Shown piece by piece: positions 11,401 to 22,443 of a stretch of 38,777 bases of DNA; position 1 is the first letter of the stretch, and every line of letters begins with the position of its first letter. The notes below the pieces were generated by a model, which searched no databases, was not told where the DNA came from, and saw only the letters and a list, made by a program, of their open reading frames with translations. This stretch comes from Acanthamoeba castellanii str. Neff (taxonomy: Eukaryota > Discosea > Longamoebia > Acanthamoebidae), in assembly GCF_000313135.1 (NCBI RefSeq), contig NW_004457283.1:2424-41200 (forward strand), in the 5' to 3' direction. Position numbers and translations under genes: made by a program.

Positions 11401-12055
11401 CAACAGGCCGGGTGCTGCACCTGCAAATTGTTGAGGCACACCACACAGTCAGTTTGCGGTTGGAGCACCAAAAAAGTTTGGCGCCAAAACGCACCACTGT
11501 GAGAATGCCAACGGTCTCCTGGCCCAGCCTGAGCGGCTTGACGAGGTAGCTCGTTGCTGCGGCAGATGGCGAGGTGACCTCCACGTCGGTGCCGGTTCGC
11601 CAGGAGTGCTTGTGGGCCTTGAGCAGGCGCGCAAAGAGGCCGCGGCGGCCGTTCTTCTTCTTCTTCTTGCCCGTCTTGTCCTCGCCACCCACCGCCTGAT
11701 GATTTGATGATGCACTTCCGCTTTCTGCCGCGAGGGTCTCCTCGATCGCATCAGCGGAAATCGTTCGGGTGCTCTCCTTCCTCTTCTTCGTGGATGAACG
11801 GGCCAGCTGGCCGAGCATGTCGCCAGATTCGAGGATCAGGCCATCCATTCCGAGCTGCGCCCCGCCGTCGGTTCGTGCCAGCTCCTCCATCTTCTCGTTG
11901 ATGTAGACGAAGCGAAAGTCCTTGGCTCGACCTCGCCCCGTTGTAGATTGCTGCCGATCGCGCCCATGCTTCGTGCTACTCAGCACGGGCACGGCGAAGG
12001 CCACCCCGAATGGCAGAGCGTCGAGGATGGCCCTGTAGAAGCTGTGGTCCTCCAT
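8428..12055 (-). CDS. Hybrid sensor histidine kinase (PAS-like, HisKA, HATPase, pseudo-receiver, receiver)
   Basis: Exons (minus): 12055-11495, 11420-11295, 11228-11146, 11075-10525, 10444-10290, 10234-9818, 9740-9189, 9108-8993, 8918-8769, 8660 to end. The first exon is PAS-like (LDALPFGVAF...FVYINEKMEEL). A coiled coil leads to the H-box HEIRTPMNG, whose His opens the third exon. The ATPase domain shows the N-box LVSNAVKFT, G1 VIDTGLGV, F/G2 GGTGLGLSI and end strand GSTFTLRLP. Then comes a receiver-like fold without acidic pocket residues (ILLVGLPP; LPVQP), a charged linker, and a true receiver (ALVVDDN; phospho-Asp in VILMDCFMP; KP after SCLQ). By family it autophosphorylates on His and passes phosphate to Asp. 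No TM segment is seen, so it is probably cytosolic. The frame stays open upstream of 12055, so the start may be earlier. After the Ser codon run near 8570 the G/C-third-position signal shifts frame, giving a stop at 8428; without a shift the frame runs to 8124. Confidence 0.8.
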
Positions 12056-12129
12056 CAGCGTGTGCACGGCTCGAAGCTGAGACTTTGGCCGCTTCGCTTC
12101 TCTGCTCTCTTCTTCGTTTCTCCTTGTTG

Positions 12130-13390
12130 CTTTGATCTTCTCAATCCGTTTACTCGATGATCAGAGGGTTCTGCGCTTCTGACGTGCGCGTGGAGAGCGT
12201 TGCTTTTGATTCAGAGACTCGCCCGACCGGTTTCGTTAAGTCCTTCGCTGTGTTCTCCTTCCGCTTGAGGTTAGTTGGAGGGACGCGAGGTCGTGGTTCA
12301 ACGTGCTCGTGCTCTTTCTTCTTCTCTTAGTTAACTTCGGCTCCACACTCTCTCTGTAGGTCACCCACTACGGCACCCTCTTCTTCGTCTTTTAGGTTCG
12401 TGCGTCGAATCAAAAGTGAAGGAGGAACGAGGCCAACAAGACCGAAGCAGCGCGTTGATGGCTGATGGGGAGTCGAGAAACAGCGGCGATGGAACAACTC
12501 GATGGCTCTTGGCTTGCCTAGGTTCGAGGAAGGTGGACTGAGATGCGTCGGGGCTGCAGCGGGTTGTGCTGGGGCGCCCGCCACCATCTGTCACGGGCGT
12601 TCTGCGGGCAGACCTTTTTTCTCTGGCGCTATTGGACGAGACGCGAAATTCGACGACAACTGTTTTCTGAATGGTGGCGAGTCTAGCAGTCTGTGGAACC
12701 TCCGCCACACCCAGCCCACAGACCAGGCAGATTGGGCCGTCACTGCGTTCAAGACAGATAGAGGATCGCGCGCAATGACGGCGATTTGGTAAAGGACCTC
12801 GCCGGCAGTGAGCCCTGCCCAGGTACGGGAACAACACGGCTGGCTCTGCCGTCCTTTTGCACTGCGCATTGCAAGGGGCAGCATGCGTGCCGACCATCAA
12901 ACACGCTTTCAATCGATGCTGCACCATCGTGGACACGGCGCTATCGCTTGTTGTGGGCACGGATGCGATGGGAGGCCCTCCGCCATACCATTCCACGTCC
13001 CAACGTCACGGCCCACAGCTGACGGATGGGCATCAACAACCAGCAGACAGGGCTGTCACCTTCGCTAGTTAACGCAACGTGACTCGGTCGGCATGCCAGC
13101 TGGCACCACGCGATGCCTGTCGACCATCCACCTGATTCCAGGAGTTGACGGAGGCCATCCCGTTGCAAACGAGATAAGTCATCACGAAGTGGTGAGTGCG
13201 CAGGAGGTGAGCTCGAGTCGTTGAAGTAGAACAACGTAAAGGAAGAAAAAGAACAAGGAGTTTATACAACCAACACAACACGCCAAGTCTCTTTACAATT
13301 TCTAAATCACAATATAAGTGGTTGCGGAGAGAAGGAGTGGGAGACGTGCGGAGAGGGAGGAGCAGAGGAGAGAGGAAGGGGAGCAGAGTG
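12130..13390. other. Intergenic region between COP1 and histidine kinase genes
   Basis: About 1.2 kb with no recognisable gene. Several open frames occur on both strands (for example minus 12996-12361), but none shows a known domain, intron signals or the strong third-position GC of the neighbours. It should contain the COP1 3' end (13200-13390) and the histidine kinase promoter and leader (up to about 12300). A small hairpin (8-base arms GTCTGTGG/CCACAGAC) lies near 12690-12725. Confidence 0.5.
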
Positions 13391-16300
13391 TCATTTGAGT
13401 TGCAGTGCCTGAATGAGTCCGCGGCTGTTGGCTGCCAGGATGACGTTCTCCGTCTTCTGATAGCACACAGCGCTGATAAAATCGCCTTCGTTCTGTTGGT
13501 GTGGGTGACAAAGCGTCGTCAGCACTGGGCCGCTGGGAAAAGGGGTGAGGGAGAGAGAGAGAGAGAGGAAATGTACGGTGGCCGTCGATGGGGCCTCGTC
13601 GAAGGAATATTGGTAGAGCGGCGTCTTGAAGTCCTTGTGGTATGTGTACACTTGGTTGTTCTCGCTGCCGGTCGTGATCCATTCCCCACCGTGAACGCTC
13701 AGGCCCACAAACAGTCGCTTGTTTACATGACTGCAGACGAGGTCAGTTCAGGAGTCAAACAGGGGACCGCGGCCGACGGCGGAGCGCACCTTGAAAAGCT
13801 GAGCAAGGATTCGGCGGTGTTGACGTCCCACAGTCGCAACGTGCCATCAATGGAACTATAAGCCGAGGAGGGTGAGCGAAAAGTATCGACACCACAGCGG
13901 AGTGAATGGCGCGTACGCTGACACGAGCCGGCTCGAGTCCAGGAACTGTATGTGGGAGACGGCTTTGTCGTGGCCACGCAAGACAAACAAAGGCTCGCGC
14001 AGCGACCGAGCGTCGTAGTAATGAATCTGATGGTCTGTTGACGTAGTACGGGCGGTGAGTATCAAGTAAGATACAGTCACGAGGTGAATAGTCGTCTAAG
14101 CGGTGGACAGGGTCCGACGTACCTGCGGCGCCGAAGGCGAGGTAATGTGGCGACTCGGGATGAAACTTTACAGAGCACACATTGGCCTGCACCTCGATCG
14201 TCCCCGCAGACAGTCGCTGGTTCATCGACCAGAGCTTGACTGCAAGTCAGACGGAGACTTCTAATGTTAGCTGCTGAGAAGAAAGGGAGTTTCTAACGTA
14301 AGGGTGGGGCTTCGAACGATGTACGGACCTTTGGTGTCGTCGGACGCAGAGACTATTCGCGTCGGGTGTGTAGGCGCAAAGTGCACGCTCCACGCTCGCT
14401 TCTCGTGCTCGTGCCATTTACAAACCAGCTGTACCAGCAGGGCGAGCCGGAAACGTAGGAATGAGCTCCGGCAAAAAAGTGTAGAAGAAAGCGGTGAGGG
14501 GCAACTTTTGTTACCTGAGACGTGTTGAGATCCCAGACGGACACTCGGCCCGAGTACTCGCTTCCAGCCAGCTGAGACCGAATATAGCCGTTCCAGCTGA
14601 CGCAACTGTACGCAGACAGACAGTTTCATGAGACCACGGTTTCTTTCGTTGGTGTCGATAACGTCTGGTAACGACGTACCTCAGTCGACTTAGTGTCGTC
14701 AGCTCGTGAACAGGAAAATGAGTTGTGCCGGCGCCCTCAACAACCGAGCGATAGTCGAACACCCGGATTCGCTTGTTGTAGCCCGCCACCGCAAAATGTT
14801 GCCCCTGCGACCACAAACCGCGTCAAGGAGTGGTCTGTGGTTAGTTGTGTCGCGGCGTTGAGTAGTGGTAAGTGGTGAGCTTACCTCTTTGTCGAATTCG
14901 ATCGACGTCACCAGCGAAGCGTGGGCTCGGCCCTGCCCGCGGCCGGACCCCTCCCGCGCCGACCCGCGCGACGGGTCCTGTATGGCGGCGATGATCTCGT
15001 AGCCGTTGAACCGGACCAGCTTCTGGAGCTGCTTCCCGAAGGTGTCCAAGTCCACCACTGCTCCTCCTCCCCCTGTCGTTGGCGTTGTCGTTGCCGCGTC
15101 GTTCTTGTATTCCGCTGCAACGGCCTCCGTTCCCGGCCGTCCCGTTACGTCTCTTCTCTCTTTCCCCTTGGCGTCGTGCTCTCCGCTCGTCACGGCCCGG
15201 GCCAAACGCTGCTGCTTCTTGGCCTTAAGCATGCGGAAGTAGGTCTGCTGTAGTTCGTCCATGTGTTCCACTATCCTCCTCTTTTTGTTCACCAGTTGGT
15301 CCCTCTCTTCGTGTGGCCGATTCCTGTGCGTCGGGCCAGAGGGTCAGCAAAACACAAACCAAATTTGGAGTCCAGGATTCATTACGCAGCGTGCCACACC
15401 AGCAATCGCACGTGCGATTGTGAGCGAGGCCACACGTGTTCGTGAACAGAGTGTGTGGGGACGTACATCGAATCGCATGGTGCCGCCATGGTGCCGTAGC
15501 CCCTTTTCTCGCCCACCGAGGGCGAGCGTTCCCGTCCACCAATGCAGGATGGAGTGAACCCGTAGGCATCGGGGTCCTGTGACGCAACGAAGAGCACCTT
15601 CTGGCGTTCCAACTGCTTGATGTGCTCTTCCAGCATGTCGTAGCTCCCGTTCAAGTTGGACTGCACCGCCCGGCCAAATGCACGCGTTAGACTCACGCAA
15701 ACCACGGCTGACGTATCAGGCGCGCACAAAGTCGCGAGTCCGCGTACGCTCTTGTGTTGCTGTTTCGTCCGATAGAGAAAGTCGAGAAGGAGCTCCAGCT
15801 CTTCGTGCTTCGTCTCCGATTCCATGCTTCGCTTCTGCGCGAGCAACAGGCCCAGCAGCTTGTTGACATCTGTGGCAGCGTCAGCCAAGAGAAGAGTAGT
15901 AACGGAGAACGTGTGCCGAGCTAGCAACGCAAAGATTGAGCGTACCTGCGAGTGCGAGGCTCTGCGAAGTGAGGACGTTCTCGAGCTGTGCGAGGGGAGG
16001 CAGCGTGACACCGATCGAATTGGTCTTGACCTTTTCGAGGACCGCATTCACTGAGGAGGAGAAAACATCAAGAGTGAACAACGTTGCATGAACATGAAAA
16101 GATGCAGGAGAGAAGCAGAGTTGGCCAGCTGGCTAGGGAGGTAGGGGCATTGTACGAGCGTAGTTGGGAAAGAGCTGGTCTCGTCGGAGAGGTGTCTTGC
16201 ACGTGGGGCACATGGAACTCACGCCCAAGTGCCGGGCTATACACACGTAACTACGGCGCCAACAACAACGAATGTGGAAATCGATTGGTAATAAATAATA

Positions 16301-16531
16301 ATTATAAATATGATAATAATTACAAAGCAAATTGAGGGTGGGTACCAGTAGCTATGGCCACACGCGGTCATGAAGGCCTCGCTTATGGCCTCCAGGCAGA
16401 TGGGACTAATGAAAGAGAAGGAAGGCGAAATCAGATTGGATGGAAATTTCTGATCTCCATCAACCAGACAAGGAATTTCAGAGCTGTTGCAGGGGATGCA
16501 GAGATGGAATTTACCAACAAATGTCCTCCAT
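13391..16531 (-). CDS. COP1: COP1-type E3 ubiquitin ligase (RING, coiled coil, WD40)
   Basis: Exons (minus): 16531-16515, 16405-16346, 16250-16156, 16050-15946, 15869-15748, 15660-15467, 15323-14885, 14804-14680, 14605-14515, 14428-14329, 14239-14123, 14034-13917, 13855-13790, 13730-13577, 13492-13391. They sum to 1905 bases (634 aa plus stop) and every junction is in phase. The protein begins MEDICCPICLEAISEAF, so the C3HC4 RING is at the very N-terminus (CPIC, CGHSYCYVC, CPTC). A helical segment follows (LNAVLEKVKTNSIG; EELELLLDFLYRTKQQ; MLEEHIKQLERQKVLF), as in plant and animal COP1. The C-terminal WD40 propeller has COP1-specific stretches: AVAGYNKRIRVFDY, HEKRAWSVHF, SASDDTKVKLW, ANVCSVKFHP, DHQIHYYDAR, GHDKAVSHIQF, FVGLSVHGGEWITTGSENN, ISAVCYQKTENVILAANS. 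Arabidopsis COP1 is 675 aa, so this is near full length. By family it ubiquitinates proteins with VP motifs, with CUL4-DDB1 or SPA partners. Its amoebal substrates are unknown. Confidence 0.95.
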
Positions 16532-17145
16532 TCGACAGCCGATGTGTTACTCCTCAACCAGCGCGTGCCTCCAGGGCAGTCGAAGCAGCGACAGCCTATA
16601 GAGCTCCAGAGTTGCGGAGTAGGGAGGGTTGCAGAGAGGAAGAGTCGAAGTGGGTGGGCGTCGCCAGCGTCGCCAGGCCGTTGTACAGAGACGAGATCGA
16701 TCGTGTATCCAAGAGAATTGCAAATGCTCTTGCAGATAGCCGAAAAAGAAATAGCGTGCGGGAAACAGACCACAACCCTTCGGGCACCTTCCGCAGCGGC
16801 GACGTTCGCCGCTCGCTGGCCTCTCCCCTCACCCCAACACCCACGGACTGCACGGTGTGCTACTGACTCACTCTTACTGCCGCGACCTGATGTTGGGACG
16901 TCCCTTTTGTGTCGGCAAACTCTCTATCTACCGCGAATGGGAAGATATTATAGTGGATCTGCTCATCCCATTGGCCTTTTGGAAGAGAAAAAAATCTTCC
17001 GTTAAAGGAAAATGCAAAGAAATAAAAAATATCCAAAAACAATAAACAGCCTGTTGGAATTTGCAGACAGATGCAGCGGTGTGGTGGGCTGGCCAGGTAC
17101 CCCCTGCTGCGGGGCGTGCCAGGAAGTGGCAGTTTGCCATCTGCC
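16532..17145. other. Divergent intergenic region, COP1 and topoisomerase promoters
   Basis: About 0.6 kb between two divergently oriented starts. No convincing gene is seen. There is an AT-rich patch at 16980-17050 and a short hairpin GGAAGA...TCTTCC (about 16981-17000). No clear TATA box was seen at either start. An ATG at 17071, in frame with the one at 17146, could extend the topoisomerase by 25 residues. Confidence 0.45.
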
Positions 17146-20100
17146 ATGCTCGTGGGTCCGCGATTTACCAACTCAATTATTGGATCACATCTGCACTTCA
17201 TCCCGCGATTGAGCTTCACCACAAGAGGCCGACCCCGAAAATCGGTGGAAGAGGTGGCGACGCCCAAGGAGCCAAAGGAGCAAAGGTACGCAGAAGCACA
17301 CCTGTTTTTTTAAAGATTTAATCTAATACTGGCTGTACAGAACAAACACAACGTAGCGGGCACGTCTGATCCTGGCCCGAAGGTGAAGAGTGGTGCCAAA
17401 GCGAAGAAAGTGGCGGAGGGGCAGACGACAGAGAAGAAAACAAAGAAGGAAGCACCGGCGACCGAGGCGAAGGAGACAGTGCCCAAAGCCAAGAAGGCGA
17501 GGGCCGAGAAAGCGGCGAAGCCAACTGCGAAGCTGCCAAAGACGACGTTGGAGGCGGTGAAGACGGCGAAGAAAGCCGCGACCCAGAGAGCGGAAGTGGA
17601 GGCGCCGGACGAACTGCTGAACAAAGCGGAGGCGAAAGCACCCGAGAAGAGACCGAAGAAGGGGAAGGTCGAGCTGACTACCCAAGTGGCAACGGCAACG
17701 GGAGGGGCAGCAGAGCGCACGGAAGCCGTGAAAGAGGAGAAGCCGGCTCGAGTTGTGGAGGCGAAACGCGGAGAGACCACCAAAGAAGACGCGGAAGCCG
17801 CGTTGCCTAAATGGGAGCACCTGACGCAGGCCCAGCTGAAGGAAGAGTGCAAGAAGCGACGGCTGAAGGTGACGGGGAGCAAGCAACAGTTGGTGGAGCG
17901 CCTCCAGGAAGCTACTCGACCCCCACCCGCCGCCGCCGTCGAGCCACAGCCTCAGGGACCGGTCATCCGCATTATCGTGGCCGAGAAGAAGTGTAAGCGC
18001 GCTCTACTCTCTCTCTTACTCTCTCTCCTCTCTGTGGTGTGTGGTGTGTGGCGTGTGGCGTGTGGCGTGTGGCGTGTGGCGTGTGGCGCGATCCTGGCAC
18101 GCAGGTCTAACTCATCTGCGCAACTACAGCGGCCGCGGAGAACATCGCCCGAGCGTTAGGGATCAAGAAGTTCAAGAAAGAAGGTTGGTTTCCAGTGCTT
18201 CTGTGGTCTGAGTCTGCTGCTGACCTGTCGTGGTGTTGTATACTATTAGGGGCCAAGGAACCAGGATTTATCGGCAATGTAGAGCTCACACCGAATGGAG
18301 TCCAGGTCGTGCCCGATGAAAGCGGCAGTGGTACTGGCAGTGGGCCGCTTGAATGCTTGGTGGGCCAATCAGTCAGCTCCTAACCCGCACGCACGCACAC
18401 CGCTATCTTGCTTCTGGCCAGGCGGGGCGACGGTCGTGACGTGGGCATCGGGCCATCTGTTCGAGCTGCAGAAATACGCCATGTGGAAACTGGACAAGCT
18501 GCCCATGCTGCCCTCCGAATGGACGTTTTCATGCAAGGTACGCGGTGAGCGATTGACTGGCTGAACCAGGCCCATGCCCTCCGAGCTCTCGGGCCTCTGC
18601 TGACCGCTAAGCTCACCGCCTCACAATAGGGGCCAGCGCAAAAGAGGCAGTTCGAAGTGATCCGCAGGCTCTTCGAGTCGGCCGACGGTATGGCTTACGA
18701 AGTCCTCCAGTGGTAGCTCATGCGCTTGCCTAAGCCTTTCACCGTCGGCGCGTTACAGAGATCGTCAATGCATGCGATGCGGGGCGAGAGGGCGAGCTCA
18801 TCTTCAGGGAGATCTTTGAACAGGCCAAGCCCAAAGCGCCGTTCAAGCGACTCTGGATCTCGTCGCTCACCGACGAGGCCATCAAAGAAGGGTACTACTC
18901 CCTTCTCCGCCCTTTGCTTTTGCCTTTCGTTTCTCTGCACCACCTGACGGGGCCGCAGTTTTCGAAAGCTCCAGGCCGGCACTGAGTATGATTCCCTCTA
19001 TCACTCGGCCCTGGCGAGGACCAAGGCCGATTGGTACAATTCCCCCCCACTCAAATATAGGGAGTTCGTTTGTTGGTTCGTTGCTATGAGCGGCCAGCTC
19101 GCGCTCACTCTCGCGGTCGCCTGCAGGCTGATCGGAATGAACGCCACGCAAGTCTACACGCTGAGCTACCGCCCCAAGGTGCCCTCCTTCCAGGGCAAGG
19201 TACGGCGCTTACCCCCCATTATCAGGCCTCGACCTCCGTGCTCACAAGGCACATCGGTTGTGTCGTGCATGGCGCGTGTGCGTCTAGGAGGCCGTGTCCC
19301 TCGGTCGGGTGCAAACGCCTGTGCTCAAAATGATCGTGGATCGCTGGAAAGCAGCCCACAATTTCAAGCCGGTACGTCGCTTACCTCACACCTCGTGGCA
19401 TTGCACCGAAGAACAGGGCTCACAGGGCCATGCGCCGCGGTTGCAGGAGCCGTACTGGGAGCTCCACCTCCGCTGTCGGCCTCAGGGAAGCGACGAGCAC
19501 CTGCGACTCAAGTACTTCTCGCCCGAGGCAGCGAGCGAGCGCATCGCCTCGGAACAGGAGGCCGAGGACGTGCGACACGCGCTGGGACCCGTGTGCACCG
19601 TGCAGCAGCTCACCCACAAACGCCGAATCGAGAAGCCGCCCAAGCTGTTTGACCTCACCGCCCTTCAAAGGTAATTCTTCCATCTCATCCCTTTTACTTT
19701 CGTAGCTCCAGCTCTGGGTCTGAGTCGTTCGCCTGTCACTGCCCGAACAGAGAGGCCAATCGACGATACGGCTATACGGCCGAGCGGACACTGGGCGCGC
19801 TCCAGGGACTGTACGAACATCACAAGCTCATCTCCTATCCGCGAACAGACTCGCGCTACTTGACCAAGGACATCTTCAACGACGTCAACACCATCCTTGA
19901 GTACGCGCTTGCCCATACCGCATACCTGGGTTCCTTCGTGCCGTCCATTAGCTAAACCTTGCCATCGTTGGCCTGCGCAGTGGCATCGGCAAGCACTCGA
20001 TGTATGCTCCCGCGATCGAGGACGTGCGCAACAGCAAGAGGCTCAGCCTGTCCAACAAAGGTCTGTAAGCAACCGCGTCCACTACGCACTGTGGTCGTGA

Positions 20101-20821
20101 GTTGTCATCGAGCTGGATCGCCTGACGCTTCTCTTTGTTATTGGCTGGCAGCGGTCTTTGACGCGGGCAAGGTGTCCGACCACCATGCGATCATCCCCAC
20201 GACCAACATTCCCTCGGAAAAGACTCTGGCCCACCTCTCCCCCGACGAACGAAAGCTGTACCACCTGATCGTGTCCCGTCTCCTCTGTACGCATCTCCTT
20301 CTCCCATCTCGGCCATGCAAGAGAGAGGGCCTCACCTTCGCCTTCTTCATCGTGTGTGTGTAGCGTGCTTCATGCCCGACTGCGAGAAGCAGCACACGGA
20401 ACTAGTGGCGGTCAACAAATCGAAGCACTTCCGCGGGAGGGGCGTCGAGCTCGTCAAGCCCGGCTGGCGCTCGGTCTACTCGCTCTCGCCGTTCGCCGCA
20501 CCGCAAGACGGCTCCTCCGTCGACGAGAAGGAGGTCGACGATCAATCCACCACCGGCGATGGTGGCGACTCCATCGGCGATGGTGACGAGGAGGAAGCGA
20601 CGACTGATGATGGGAACCTGTGCTCCATCGCCAGCAAACTTAAGGAGAACGACACGCTCGCCTGCGTCCTGCCGGCCGAGGTGAAGTGCGAGCATACGCG
20701 GCCGCCGCCGCTCCTCAACGAGGCCTCGCTCCTCTTCCTCATGGAGACGGCCGCCAAGTATGTCGCCAAGAAAGGAGGTTTGACCTGCATCCCCAGCCCA
20801 CATTCCGACCACATCGCACCT

Positions 20822-20883
<62 letters not shown>

Positions 20884-21970
20884 GTCGCATTTACAGCTTA
20901 TGATGCGGAGAACGAGGCTGATGACGGAGCCGAGGAGTCGCTGAAGGAGTTCGGATTGGGCACGCCGGCGACGCGGGCGCAGACCATCGAGCGATTGATC
21001 GCCGTCAAGTATGTGCGGCGAGAGGGCAAGAAGCTGGTCCCCACCGAGAAGGGCAAGATCCTCATCGAACTCCTCCAGAAGACCCACTCCTCCCTCACCT
21101 CGCCTCAGATGACCGGCCAGGTGCCTTGATCACTCCACCACGAGCTCCCATCCACCACCGCCGCCGCGTCGCTGTGTGCCTGACTCTCCTTTGTCGCCGG
21201 TGTAGTGGGAGAAGCGGCTGCAGGACATCGCCAAGGGCGAAGGCAGTCACGAGGCCTTCGTCGAGGACATCAAGCGCTTCACGGAGCAGGTGGTCGACGA
21301 GGCCAAGGTGGGCGCCACCCGGCTGCCCGACTTCCGCAAGATGATGCGAACGATCAACCAACAAGAGGAGGGCACACCGCAGACCTCCGAAGCCGCTGGC
21401 GCAGAGGTGCGCACTGAATCCCTTCAGTCACAGTGATCGTGACCACCGCCAATTAATGCTGACGTGTCGCGGTGTATGTAGGCCGCCACCCAGGCGCGAG
21501 GGGGGTGGGAGGAGGAAGAGGAGGAGGTCCTGGGCGATTGCTGGAAGTGCGGCAAGGGCCACGTTGTCTCGCGGGCTCGATCAAACCGCTGGACCTGCTC
21601 CACCGAAAGCTGCGACTTCATCATCTGGAAGACCACCGCCAGCCGCGAGATGCAACGGGTACCTCACCCCGTCACCTCCTTGCTCTCACCTTTCCGCTCA
21701 CTGCGTGCTCTCCACTGACACCACACATTCCAGGAAGAGCTGAAGGAGCTGCTGACCGAGGGCGTGACGCCGTTCCTGTCGGGCTTCAAGTCGCGGGCGG
21801 GCAAGCCCTTCGAGGCCCGGCTGGCCATCAACCAGGACGGCAAGGTGGTGATGATGTTCCCCTTCACCGTACGCCGAAGCGCCGGCGGCGGCAGCGGCGG
21901 CGGCCACAGCCGTGGTGGACTTTCCCGACGACTGCCGGGCATCACCGAGAGCTCTGAAACCGACGAGTAA
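17146..21970 (+). CDS. topB: SAP-domain bacterial-type DNA topoisomerase III (TopB-like)
   Basis: Exons: 17146-17285, 17391-17992, 18130-18183, 18250-18330, 18422-18537, 18630-18687, 18759-18891, 18959-19033, 19127-19199, 19288-19371, 19447-19670, 19751-19900, 19981-20060, 20152-20286, 20364-20777, 20897-21120, 21206-21406, 21482-21658, 21734-21970 (about 1085 aa). The N-terminus is basic ([15 protein letters not shown]), a possible mitochondrial presequence. A Lys/Ala-rich linker and a SAP domain follow ([20 protein letters not shown]). The type IA core has [21 protein letters not shown], the TOPRIM motif [36 protein letters not shown], the active-site Tyr in [20 protein letters not shown] and [10 protein letters not shown] zinc ribbon (CWKCGKGH...C) and a [14 protein letters not shown] tail end the protein. 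The order and motifs fit Firmicutes-type TopB, not the eukaryotic TOP3 pattern. It would pass single strands to relax or decatenate DNA. Exon 2 may instead start at 17341, but that frame does not match exon 1. Confidence 0.88.
18034..18088 (+). repeat. GTGTGGC tandem repeat in topoisomerase intron 2
   Basis: About seven imperfect copies of a 7-base unit (GTGTGGC), preceded by a (CT)n run, fill the centre of the intron 17993-18129. Confidence 0.9.
20827..20880 (+). repeat. (GT)27 dinucleotide repeat in topoisomerase intron 15
   Basis: An uninterrupted 54-base GT run occupies nearly half of the 119-base intron 20778-20896, close to the acceptor. Confidence 0.95.
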
Positions 21971-22060
21971 GAAAGGAAGCTTCCCCCCGACGTGAGTGGG
22001 TGAGCTCCTTTCTTGCCCCCTGGCTTGGGTTCGCGGTTGGGCCAACTCAGGAGCAATCTG

Positions 22061-22104
22061 GGCCGTTGCAAGCTTTTATTATGGAGCCAAGCCTTGCAAC
22101 GGCC
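22061..22104 (+). terminator. Perfect 12-bp hairpin downstream of the topoisomerase gene
   Basis: Arms GGCCGTTGCAAG (22061-22072) and CTTGCAACGGCC (22093-22104) flank a 20-base loop containing CTTTTATTATGG. It starts about 90 bases after the stop codon, in a 470-base spacer before the kinase receptor. It may be a 3' UTR structure or 3' end signal. The assignment is inferred from position. The rest of the spacer shows no gene. Confidence 0.4.
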
Positions 22105-22443
22105 TCGAGGTGAAACATTCCAAAATAGCATTTGACGTGTGACGCCGTCATGCTCGTTAACCAACCGTAAACCTGCGTACAGAAAACAGACCAATCATTG
22201 CCGTTGCATAGCTCAGATTCCCCACGAGTGATGTCATCCCGATCGGGATTGGATGTCCAAGAACGCCAGATCAAGTTTTGACCCCGTTATTGGACGCCAT
22301 GGTAGCTTTGCATTGGTCGTCACTGCAGCACGAGCGCTCTGGTTTTAGTTTGGGGCACAACGACGAAAAGAACGAAGCGAGCCGGACAGCGACAGACACC
22401 AAAAAGAACGAAGAAGACGTTGGCGAGCTGGAAGTGCGCACAG

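Noticed and set aside
12361..12996. Minus-strand 211-codon frame in the intergenic region
   Set aside because: No domain, no G/C third-position bias, no intron signals, and equal-looking frames on the other strand.
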